Shown one piece after another: positions 43,024 through 50,529 of a stretch of 64,000 nucleotides of DNA (its first letter is position 1; each line of letters begins with the position of its first letter). The notes beneath the pieces are model-generated. The model did not search any database. It was not told where the DNA came from and saw nothing but the letters and a program-made list of their open reading frames with translations. The DNA comes from JAAFIP01 sp963775085 (GTDB lineage Bacteria > Pseudomonadota > Gammaproteobacteria > Burkholderiales > Burkholderiaceae_C), in NCBI GenBank assembly GCA_963775085.1, contig CAVZHO010000002.1:930001-994000 (forward strand), given 5' to 3'. The translations under genes were made by a program, and so were the position numbers.

Positions 43024-43036
43024 AATCCCCTATAAT
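43009..43036 (+). promoter_or_regulatory. Promoter of the rimP-nusA-infB operon
   Basis: TTGGCA (43009-43014), 16-bp spacer and a perfect TATAAT (43031-43036). The -35 lies inside the end of alkB. A perfect -10 in this position fits a strongly expressed translation operon. Confidence 0.7.
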
Positions 43037-43053
43037 CCAAGCACATATCGACC

Positions 43054-43084
43054 AAACGGGCGGCATTTAGCGCCCGTTTTTTTA
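43054..43084 (+). terminator. Attenuator-like hairpin in the rimP leader
   Basis: AAACGGGCG (43054-43062) and CGCCCGTTT (43071-43079) form a perfect 9-bp stem with an 8-base loop, followed by a T-run. It is an intrinsic terminator beginning about 12 bases after the expected transcription start and 55 bp upstream of rimP. Placed between promoter and gene, it should act as an attenuator, though it could also end alkB transcripts. Confidence 0.8.
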
Positions 43085-43138
43085 TGGCCGAACGCTTTTG
43101 AGTATGAGCGGCTTTTTATACACCCTGTTGGTTTTTTT

Positions 43139-43720
43139 ATGAGTTTGCAAACCATAGTCGAGCAAACCGTCACAGGTTTGGGCTACGCACTGGTAGAGCT
43201 ACAGCGCTCTGCAGGCGGTTTGCTGCGCATCACGATTGACCATCCCTGGACAGCGGGCGCGGCGGAACGTTTGGTTGATGTGGAAGATTGTGAGCGTGTG
43301 ACCCGCCAGTTGCAGTTTGCACTGGAGGTCGAGGCGATTGATTACCGAAGGCTGGAGGTGTCCTCGCCGGGGATTGACAGGCCTCTGAGCAGCAAGGCAG
43401 ATTTTGAGCGCTTTGTAGGCGAGGTGATTGATGTCACCCTCAAAGCGCCGGTAGGTGATGCCGTGGCCAAGACAGAACGCGGCGAGGTGAGTGCCAACCG
43501 CAAGAAGTTTCGCGGCACGCTGGAAAAAGTGGGTGAAGGTGACGCAGCGGCTTGGCAAATCGTCTGGAGCGATGCGCCGCTAACCAAACCCGGCGCTCGG
43601 GTAAGTAAAAAGAAGGCGCCAGCGCCCTTGCAGGCTCTGGGGTTTGATTTGGATGAACTGCGAGAGGCGCGCTTGGCACCCCTTGTGGACTTTAAAGGTC
43701 GCCAGCCCAAGTCGGCTTGA
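43139..43720 (+). CDS. rimP: Ribosome maturation factor RimP
   Basis: A 193-residue factor for 30S assembly. It has the typical start LQTIVEQTVTGLGYALVELQ, LRITIDHP, VEDCERVTRQLQFALE and the hallmark YRRLEVSSPGIDRPL. The C-terminal SH3-like part is basic (RGTLEKVG, ARVSKKKAPAPL). First gene of the rimP-nusA-infB operon; the ATG at 43139 overlaps the end of a T-rich stretch. Confidence 0.95.
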   Translation: MSLQTIVEQTVTGLGYALVELQRSAGGLLRITIDHPWTAGAAERLVDVEDCERVTRQLQFALEVEAIDYRRLEVSSPGIDRPLSSKADFERFVGEVIDVTLKAPVGDAVAKTERGEVSANRKKFRGTLEKVGEGDAAAWQIVWSDAPLTKPGARVSKKKAPAPLQALGFDLDELREARLAPLVDFKGRQPKSA

Positions 43721-43806
43721 GGCGAAGGTGACAAAGTTTTGGAGGCGTACAAACCACAGTCGGTGTGTACCCAAGTCAGTTTGATGCAATTTAAGGAGCT
43801 AGTGAC

Positions 43807-45318
43807 ATGAACCGCGAAATGTTGATGCTAATTGAAGCCATTTCCCGTGAGAAAAACGTGGAGCAAGACGTGGTGTTTGGCGCGGTAGAAGCCGCCCTGG
43901 CCCAAGCCACCAAAAAGCTGCAACAGGCCGAAGGCAACGGCGAGGTAGAAATCCGCGTGGCACTGGACCGTGACTCGGGTAATTACGAAACCTTTCGCCG
44001 CTGGCTGGTAGTGGCTGACGACGCAGGCCTTCAAAATCCCGATGCAGAAGAAATGCTGATGGACGCACGCGACCAGATCGCTGACATCGAAGAGGGCGAC
44101 TACATCGAAAAACCGATTGAGTCGGTGCCGATTGGCCGCATTGGGGCCATGGCCGCCAAACAGGTGATTTTGCAAAAAATCCGCGATGCCGAGCGCGAGA
44201 TTTTGCTCAACGACTTCATGAGCCGGGGCGACAAGATTTTTGTTGGCACCGTCAAACGAATGGACAAGGGCGACATCATTGTCGAGAGCGGCCGGGTTGA
44301 AGGCCGTCTGCGCCGCAGCGAGATGATTCCCAAAGAAAACCTGCGTTCGGGCGATCGTGTGCGCGCCATGATCATGGAAGTGGATACCACCTTGCGCGGA
44401 GCCCCCATCATTTTGAGCCGCTCGTCACCCGCCTATATGATCGAACTTTTCCGCACCGAAGTGCCCGAGATTGAGCAAGGTCTGCTGGAGATCAAATCCT
44501 GCGCCCGCGACCCCGGTTCACGCGCCAAAATCGCCGTGCTGTCGCACGACAAGCGCGTTGACCCCATCGGCACCTGCGTCGGCGTGCGCGGCTCACGCGT
44601 CAACGGTGTCACCACCGAGCTGGCGGGCGAGCGGGTCGACATTGTGCTGTGGAGCGAAGATCCAGCCCAGTTTGTGATTGGCGCGCTGGCTCCGGCCAAT
44701 GTCAGTTCCATCGTGGTCGACGAAGAGCGCCACGCCATGGACGTGGTGGTGGACGAAGAAAACCTGGCCATCGCCATTGGCCGTGGTGGCCAAAATGTGC
44801 GCCTGGCCTCCGACCTGACGGGTTGGAAGATCAACATCATGGACGCTGCTGAGTCACAGCAAAAACAGGCGACCGAGACCGAAACCACCCGCGCTTTGTT
44901 TATGGCCAAGCTCGATGTGGACCAGGAAGTGGCCGACATTTTGATTGAAGAAGGCTTTACCAGCCTGGAAGAAGTGGCCTATGTGCCGCTGCAGGAGATG
45001 CTGGATATTGAAAGCTTTGACGAAGACACCGTGAGCGAGCTGCGCACCCGCGCCAAAGATGCTCTGTTGACGATGGCGATTGCCAAAGAAGAGTCGGTTG
45101 AGTCCGTAAGCCAGGACTTGAAAGACCTCGAAGGCCTCACGCCAGCGCTGATCGCCAAGCTGGTAGAGAACGGTGTCAATACCCGTGACGAATTGGCCGA
45201 TTTGGCCACCGACGAGCTGACCGATATCACCGGCCAGAGCACCGAAGATGCCACCGCGCTGATCATGAAAGCGCGTGAACACTGGTTTGCTAACGAAGCA
45301 ACCCCAGCGGCAGAGTAA
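43807..45318 (+). CDS. nusA: Transcription termination/antitermination factor NusA
   Basis: A 503-residue RNA polymerase-binding factor. The N-terminal domain begins MNREMLMLIEAISREKNVEQ. The S1 domain is at about 138-200 (GTVKRMDKGDIIVESGRVEG). Two KH domains contain PIGTCVGVRGSRVNGV and IAIGRGGQNVRLASDL, and two acidic C-terminal repeats begin ILIEEGFTSLEEVAYVP. Full length, with both acidic repeats. Confidence 0.97.
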   Translation: MNREMLMLIEAISREKNVEQDVVFGAVEAALAQATKKLQQAEGNGEVEIRVALDRDSGNYETFRRWLVVADDAGLQNPDAEEMLMDARDQIADIEEGDYIEKPIESVPIGRIGAMAAKQVILQKIRDAEREILLNDFMSRGDKIFVGTVKRMDKGDIIVESGRVEGRLRRSEMIPKENLRSGDRVRAMIMEVDTTLRGAPIILSRSSPAYMIELFRTEVPEIEQGLLEIKSCARDPGSRAKIAVLSHDKRVDPIGTCVGVRGSRVNGVTTELAGERVDIVLWSEDPAQFVIGALAPANVSSIVVDEERHAMDVVVDEENLAIAIGRGGQNVRLASDLTGWKINIMDAAESQQKQATETETTRALFMAKLDVDQEVADILIEEGFTSLEEVAYVPLQEMLDIESFDEDTVSELRTRAKDALLTMAIAKEESVESVSQDLKDLEGLTPALIAKLVENGVNTRDELADLATDELTDITGQSTEDATALIMKAREHWFANEATPAAE

Positions 45319-45342
45319 TACCATGGAGACACTTAAAAAATT

Positions 45343-48306
45343 ATGTCAAGCACCACCGTCTCCGAGTTTGCAAACGAACTCAAAAAACCCACCGATACGC
45401 TGCTAGAGCAGCTCAAAAGCGCTGGCGTGCCCAAAGCATCCCCCAGCGACGCGCTGACCGATGCGGACAAGCAAAAGCTTTTGAGCTATTTGCAGATCAG
45501 CCACGGCACCGCCTCGGCCGAGCGCAAAAAGATCACGCTGGTGAAAAAATCCACCACCGAGATCAAGCAGGCCGATGCCACTGGCAAGGCCCGCACCATC
45601 CAGGTGGAAGTACGTAAAAAACGCACCTTTGTGCAGCGCGAGGACGAGCTGGAAGCACCTGCCGAGCCCGCTGCCCCCCTGATTGACGATGCCGAACTGA
45701 CCCGCCGTGAGGAAGAAGCCCGCCGCCAGGCCGAGCTGCTGCGTCGCCAAGAGCAAGAGCTGGCCGAGCGCCGCGCCCTGCGTGAAGCCCAGGAAGCGCG
45801 CGACATGGTGCTGGCGCACAAAGCGATAGCGGATGCCACTCAGGCCCACGATGACCTACAAAAAGAGGGTGTAGCCCAGAAGGATGAAGCGCAAGTAGCT
45901 CCTAAAACGCTAGCGCAGATGCAGGCCGAAGATGCCGCCCGCAAGCTGGCCGAGCGGGCTGAAAAAAATGCCGTCCAAGCCGACAAAGAAGCCGAACTGG
46001 CCAACAAGGCGGCAGCCAAAGCCGATGCACAAGCTAACAAAGAGGCTGCTGCTGCGGCCGTAGCCAACCAGGCCAAAGCCAGTGCCAATGAAGCCGTGCG
46101 CGTGGCTGCCCAGGCCAAGGCCGATGATGTCGCCCGCGCAAAAGACCTGACCGACCGCCGCGATGTCGCATTGGCAGAAGCCACCGCCATCCGCGCCATG
46201 ATGAACGCGCCCAAGCGCGTGCTGGTGGCCAAAAAACCCGAAGAGAAACCAGTCTCCAAAGACGCAGTCAAAGGCACGCTGCACAAGCCTGCTGCGGTTC
46301 CGGGTGCGAAACCCGCTGCCAAGTCTGCGCCTGGTGCGCCTACCAGTGGCCCGCGCGGTGCGAAGACCGAAGTCAAATCCGAGAAGTTGTCCTCCAGTTG
46401 GGGCGGTGACCCGGCCAAGAAGAAAGAAATAAAAACCCGTGGCGACACCAGTGGTGGCGTAGGCCGCAGCAACTGGCGCTCGGGCCCGCGGGGCCGCCGC
46501 CGAGGTGACGATGACCGCGAAGTCGCCGCACCCGCCGCCGCCGTCGAGGCACGCATTATCGAAGTGCATGTGCCCGAGACCATTACCGTGGCCGAGCTGG
46601 CCCACAAGATGGCGGTCAAGTCATCTGAAGTGATCATGAAGCTGATGAAGCTGGGCCAGATGGTCACCATCAACCAGCCTCTAGACCAGGACACCGCGAT
46701 GATCGTGGTGGAGGAATTGGGCCACAAAGCGGTGGTCGCCGCGCTGGACGACCCGGAGGCCTTTACCGACGAAGATGCAGGTGAAGCCGCAGAGATGCTC
46801 ACCCGTGCACCGGTAGTGACCGTCATGGGCCACGTGGACCACGGTAAAACCTCGCTGCTTGACTACATCCGCCGCGCCAAAGTAGCCTCCGGCGAAGCCG
46901 GCGGCATTACCCAGCATATTGGGGCCTACCATGTGGAAACACCGCGCGGTATGGTCTCCTTCCTCGACACGCCCGGACACGAGGCCTTTACGGCGATGCG
47001 TGCACGGGGTGCCAAGGCGACCGATATTGTGATTTTAGTAGTAGCAGCGGACGACGGCGTCATGCCGCAAACCAAAGAGGCCATCAAGCATGCGAAAGCG
47101 GCGGGTGTGCCGATCGTGGTGGCGATCAACAAGATCGACAAACCCGGCAGCAACCTGGACCGTGTGCGCAACGAACTGATTGCCGAAGAAGTGGTGCCTG
47201 AAGAGTTCGGCGGGTCATCGCCTTTCGTACAAGTTTCGGCCAAAACGGGCCAAGGCATTGACGACTTGCTCGAACAAGTGCTGTTGCAAGCCGAGGTATT
47301 GGAACTCAAAGCGCCAGTAGCCTCGATGGCCAAAGGTCTGGTGATCGAAGCGCGCTTGGACAAAGGCCGTGGCCCCGTGGCTACTATTCTGGTGCAGTCG
47401 GGTACGCTCAAGGCGGGCGACATGGTGCTGGCTGGTTCCACCTATGGCCGCGTGCGTGCCATGCTGGACGAAAACGGTGCACCCGTGAAAACCGCTGGTC
47501 CTTCTATCCCGGTAGAGATTCAGGGCTTGACCGAGGTGCCCTCGGCGGGCGACGAGTTCATGGTCATGCAAGACGAGCGCCGCGTGCGCGAGATTGCTAC
47601 CTACCGTGCTGGCAAATTCCGCAACACCAAGCTGTCCAAACAGCAGGCGGCCAAGCTGGAGAACATGTTCTCCGACATCAATGCTGGCGAGGTCAAACTT
47701 TTGCCCATCATTGTCAAGGCCGACGTGCAGGGCTCGCAGGAAGCGCTGGCGCAGTCCCTGCTCAAACTCTCGACTCCCGAGGTCAAGGTGCAGATGGTGT
47801 TTACGGCAGTGGGCGGTATTTCCGAGTCCGATGTCAACCTGGCGATTGCCTCCAAGGCCGTCATCATCGGCTTTAATACCCGGGCTGACGCCGGTGCGCG
47901 CAAGCTGGCCGAGAACAATGGCGTAGACATTCGCTACTACAACATCATCTACGATGCGGTGGACGAAATCAAAGCCGCCTTGAGCGGTATGCTGACACCG
48001 GACAAAAAAGAAGAAATCCTGGGTACAGCAGAGATCCGCCAGGTCTTCCGTGTCACCAAGATCGGCTCGATTGCTGGTTGTATGGTTACCTCAGGCTTGG
48101 TCAAACGCACCGCCAAACTGCGCCTGCTGCGCGAGAATGTGGTCATCTTCACCGGTGAACTCGACTCGCTCAAGCGCTTCAAGGACGATGCGAAAGAGGT
48201 CAAAGAAGGCTTTGAGTGCGGCTTGAACATCAAGAACTACAACGACATCCAGGAAAATGACGTGCTGGAGTTCTTCGAGATCAAAGAAGTGGCGCGTACG
48301 CTGTAA
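45343..48306 (+). CDS. infB: Translation initiation factor IF-2
   Basis: A 987-residue GTPase that brings fMet-tRNA to the 30S subunit. Residues 1-50 form the IF2N domain (VSEFANELKKPTDTLLEQLK). A long Ala/Lys/Glu-rich linker runs to about 400. The G domain has GHVDHGKTSLLDYIRR, DTPGHEAF and NKIDKPG, followed by beta-barrel and C2 domains. Part of the linker (about residues 177-192, VAQKDEAQVAPKTLAQ) is encoded by a subfamily-B mini-repeat. It lies directly after nusA. Confidence 0.97.
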   Translation: MSSTTVSEFANELKKPTDTLLEQLKSAGVPKASPSDALTDADKQKLLSYLQISHGTASAERKKITLVKKSTTEIKQADATGKARTIQVEVRKKRTFVQREDELEAPAEPAAPLIDDAELTRREEEARRQAELLRRQEQELAERRALREAQEARDMVLAHKAIADATQAHDDLQKEGVAQKDEAQVAPKTLAQMQAEDAARKLAERAEKNAVQADKEAELANKAAAKADAQANKEAAAAAVANQAKASANEAVRVAAQAKADDVARAKDLTDRRDVALAEATAIRAMMNAPKRVLVAKKPEEKPVSKDAVKGTLHKPAAVPGAKPAAKSAPGAPTSGPRGAKTEVKSEKLSSSWGGDPAKKKEIKTRGDTSGGVGRSNWRSGPRGRRRGDDDREVAAPAAAVEARIIEVHVPETITVAELAHKMAVKSSEVIMKLMKLGQMVTINQPLDQDTAMIVVEELGHKAVVAALDDPEAFTDEDAGEAAEMLTRAPVVTVMGHVDHGKTSLLDYIRRAKVASGEAGGITQHIGAYHVETPRGMVSFLDTPGHEAFTAMRARGAKATDIVILVVAADDGVMPQTKEAIKHAKAAGVPIVVAINKIDKPGSNLDRVRNELIAEEVVPEEFGGSSPFVQVSAKTGQGIDDLLEQVLLQAEVLELKAPVASMAKGLVIEARLDKGRGPVATILVQSGTLKAGDMVLAGSTYGRVRAMLDENGAPVKTAGPSIPVEIQGLTEVPSAGDEFMVMQDERRVREIATYRAGKFRNTKLSKQQAAKLENMFSDINAGEVKLLPIIVKADVQGSQEALAQSLLKLSTPEVKVQMVFTAVGGISESDVNLAIASKAVIIGFNTRADAGARKLAENNGVDIRYYNIIYDAVDEIKAALSGMLTPDKKEEILGTAEIRQVFRVTKIGSIAGCMVTSGLVKRTAKLRLLRENVVIFTGELDSLKRFKDDAKEVKEGFECGLNIKNYNDIQENDVLEFFEIKEVARTL
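45870..45916 (+). repeat. Dispersed mini-repeat, subfamily B, inside infB
   Basis: TGTAGCCCAGAAGGATGAAG, CGCAAGTAGCTCCTAAAACG, CTAGC. Collinear with the copies at 6001 and 31021. It sits in the flexible linker region of IF-2. Confidence 0.65.
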
Positions 48307-48336
48307 GCGATAAAAGCCAGGGCTAAGGAGTAGTTT

Positions 48337-49011
48337 GTGGAAATGATAAAAAACCAATGGCGCAGCAATAAGGGCTTCGTGCTTTTTATTGGTCTGATGT
48401 TTGTTTTCCGCTCTGCGGTGGCAGACTGGAATCTGGTGCCATCGTCTTCCATGAACCCCACGCTCATCTCCGGTGACAGGGTGGTGGTTAACAAGCTGGC
48501 CTACAGCCTGCGTGTGCCATTTACCTTGCAACAGGTCGCACGCTGGGCTAGCCCAGCGCGGGGTGACGTGATTACCTTCGATTCTCCCAAAGACGAAGTG
48601 AATTTGATCAAACGGGTGATTGCCGTGGGCGGTGACGTGGTTGCCATGCATGACAACACCTTGACCATCAACGGCCAGGTGATTGAACGCCAGTTGGTCG
48701 ATGCGGCGCGCGTGATTCCTACCGAATCCGGTGCGTTGTCGGCACAGATTTGGAACGAACACATTGGCGACAGGCAGATTGAAGTGGCACGCATTGTGGC
48801 CTTCAACCGTTCCAGCGCATTTGAGCCAGTGCAAGTGCCTGCGGGCCATGTGCTGGTGCTGGGCGACAGCCGTGACAACAGCAATGACTCGCGCTTCATC
48901 GGTTTCATAGACGTGCAGCGCGTGACAGGCCAGGCCGTTCGTGTGGCCCTGTCGCATAACCCCGATCAGTTGTATATTCCCCGTGCTGACCGCTGGTGGC
49001 TAGCACTGTAA
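48337..49011 (+). CDS. lepB: Signal peptidase I (second-type, between infB and rbfA)
   Basis: A 224-residue protein with one N-terminal membrane helix (GFVLFIGLMFVFRSAVADWN). The catalytic Ser is in VPSSSMNPTLISGD and the Lys in LIKRVIAVGGDVV. The family box LGDSRDNSNDSRFIG follows. It cleaves signal peptides at the outer face of the inner membrane. GTG 48337 is 6 bp from AAGGAG; ATG 48343 is the alternative. It has one membrane span, not the two of E. coli LepB, and is set inside the infB-rbfA run, so it is likely a paralogue of a housekeeping lepB elsewhere. Confidence 0.9.
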   Translation: MEMIKNQWRSNKGFVLFIGLMFVFRSAVADWNLVPSSSMNPTLISGDRVVVNKLAYSLRVPFTLQQVARWASPARGDVITFDSPKDEVNLIKRVIAVGGDVVAMHDNTLTINGQVIERQLVDAARVIPTESGALSAQIWNEHIGDRQIEVARIVAFNRSSAFEPVQVPAGHVLVLGDSRDNSNDSRFIGFIDVQRVTGQAVRVALSHNPDQLYIPRADRWWLAL

Positions 49012-49019
49012 AACACACA

Positions 49020-49400
49020 ATGCCCAAGAAAAAATCATCCGCCCCCAATCGTGGCATTCGCGTAGGTGACCAGATCCAGCGTGATCTGGCGGAGCTGATC
49101 GCGCGCGAGTTGAAAGACCCGCGCGTGGGCATGGTGACGATTAATGCGGTAGAAGTCACGCCTGACTATGCGCATGCGCAGGTGTTTTTCAGTGTGCTGG
49201 TGGGTGAGCCCGAAGAAGCTAAAAGGGCCTTGAACCAGGCAGCAGGTTTTTTGCGCAATGGCTTGTTCAAGAAGCTGCAAATCCACACCGTTCCGACACT
49301 ACATTTTCAGTTTGATCAGAGTATTGAGCGTGCGTCCGACATGAACGCCCTGATCAGCAAGGCCGTGGCCTCGCGTTCCAAAAACGAGGAAGACGTATAG
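49020..49400 (+). CDS. rbfA: Ribosome-binding factor A
   Basis: A 126-residue KH-fold protein for late 30S maturation. It contains RVGDQIQRDLAELIARELKD, VTINAVEVTPDYAHAQVFFS and LHFQFDQSIERASDMNALI. ATG 49020 gives MPKKKSSAPNRG; it is 8 bp downstream of lepB. Its end supplies the GAGGAAG ribosome site for truB. Confidence 0.95.
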   Translation: MPKKKSSAPNRGIRVGDQIQRDLAELIARELKDPRVGMVTINAVEVTPDYAHAQVFFSVLVGEPEEAKRALNQAAGFLRNGLFKKLQIHTVPTLHFQFDQSIERASDMNALISKAVASRSKNEEDV

Positions 49401-49401
49401 C

Positions 49402-50529
49402 ATGAGCACCGCCGGGCCGCCCCAAGGTGCGAAGGCCCCCTTGGGGGGCAGCGACCCACGCGTAGCGGGGGAGCGTGGGGGTGCGTTCGTCACCGCCGGG
49501 CCGCCCCAAGGTGCGAAGGCCCCCTTGGGGGGCAGCGACCCACGCGTAGCGGGGGAGCGTGGGGGTGCGCCACGCACTCGGGTGCAGCGTCGCCCGGTGC
49601 ATGGGGTGTTGCTGCTAGATAAACCACTGGGCCTGTCCAGTAACGACGCGTTGCAGAAAGCCAAGTGGCTGCTGCGCGCCGACAAGGCGGGTCACACCGG
49701 TACGCTCGATCCTTTGGCTACCGGCGTGTTGCCGCTGTGCTTTGGCGCTGCCACCAAGTTCAGCGCCTTGCAGCTGGAAGCCCATAAGACCTATGAGGCG
49801 ACTGCGGTGCTGGGCGTGAAAACCAGCACCGGCGACGCCGAAGGTGAGGTGATTGAGACGCGGGCAGTGAATGTGACGCAGGCAGACATCGACCGAGTCA
49901 CCAAGTTGTTTACTGGCTCCATCAGCCAAGTGCCGCCGATGTACAGCGCGCTCAAGCGAGATGGCAAGGCGCTGTACGAATATGCCCGTGAAGGCATTAC
50001 GCTGGAGCGTGAGGCGCGCCCTGTGCATATTTACCAGTTAAATATATCGCTAGTCCCTGTCCATGGGACGCAAGCAGCTATTAAAATAGTAGCTACTGTG
50101 AGCAAAGGTACTTACATACGCACCTTGGGTGAGGACATCGGTGAGGCGCTGGGCTGTGGTGCACATTTGAGCGCGTTGCGCCGTACCAAAACCGGCAGTC
50201 TCGGTATTGACAATACGGTCACGTTGCAGCAGCTGGAGGCCATGGACGAAGCAGAGCGCCTGGCCAGCCTGCAGCCGGTGGAGAGTTTGTTGGAAGGTCA
50301 TACCGAGGTCACACTCGACATGGATAATGCAGGACGCTTCTTAAGCGGCCTGCGCAGAAGAACCAGCCTGCCCGATACCGAGCAGGTGGCAGTATACGGA
50401 GACAATCCGCGCGCGCTTTTGGGCGCTGCGCACATCAAGGCGGGTGAACTGATCCCCACGCGCCTGCTGTCGCCGACAGAGATCAGTCAAATTTTAGAAG
50501 CTAGTCACATAGAGAGTCATCATGAGTAA
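49402..50529 (+). CDS. truB: tRNA pseudouridine(55) synthase with repeat-derived N-terminus
   Basis: A 375-residue enzyme. The catalytic domain starts only at about residue 58 (VQRRPVHGVLLLDKPLGLSS). The catalytic Asp is in GHTGTLDPLATGVLPL, with PMYSALKRDGKALYEYAREG and SKGTYIRTLGEDIGEALGCG. Residues about 4-56 are two copies of TAGPPQGAKAPLGGSDPR followed by VAGERGGA, encoded by a tandem 79-bp GC-rich repeat. A mini-repeat encodes about residues 215-233 (LVPVHGTQAAIKIV). Start ATG 49402 has GAGGAAG upstream and lies 1 bp after the rbfA stop. It overlaps typA by 8 bp. Confidence 0.95.
   Translation: MSTAGPPQGAKAPLGGSDPRVAGERGGAFVTAGPPQGAKAPLGGSDPRVAGERGGAPRTRVQRRPVHGVLLLDKPLGLSSNDALQKAKWLLRADKAGHTGTLDPLATGVLPLCFGAATKFSALQLEAHKTYEATAVLGVKTSTGDAEGEVIETRAVNVTQADIDRVTKLFTGSISQVPPMYSALKRDGKALYEYAREGITLEREARPVHIYQLNISLVPVHGTQAAIKIVATVSKGTYIRTLGEDIGEALGCGAHLSALRRTKTGSLGIDNTVTLQQLEAMDEAERLASLQPVESLLEGHTEVTLDMDNAGRFLSGLRRRTSLPDTEQVAVYGDNPRALLGAAHIKAGELIPTRLLSPTEISQILEASHIESHHE
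49407..49569 (+). repeat. GC-rich 79-bp repeat, tandem pair, in the truB N-terminus
   Basis: Copies at 49407-49485 and 49491-49569 are identical as far as I can see, with six different bases in between, giving an 84-bp period (28 codons). Each begins CACCGCCGGGCCGCCCCAAG and contains inverted blocks CCCCAAG…CTTGGGG and CCACGCGTAGCGGGGGAGCG. The first half can fold into a hairpin. The repeat maintains the reading frame from the truB start codon. Confidence 0.92.
50044..50097 (-). repeat. Dispersed mini-repeat, subfamily A, inside truB
   Basis: Plus strand: TATCGCTAGTCCCTGTCCAT, GGGACGCAAGCAGCTATTAA, AATAGTAGCTACT. It is the reverse orientation and the most complete copy: GTCCC…GGGAC hairpin plus the GCAAGCAGCTATTAAAATAG module shared by both subfamilies. 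Confidence 0.85.

Noticed and set aside
49407..49569. CRISPR array
   Set aside because: The two identical 79-bp units have only six bases between them and lie inside truB; there are no spacers and no cas genes. No CRISPR array was seen in the window.
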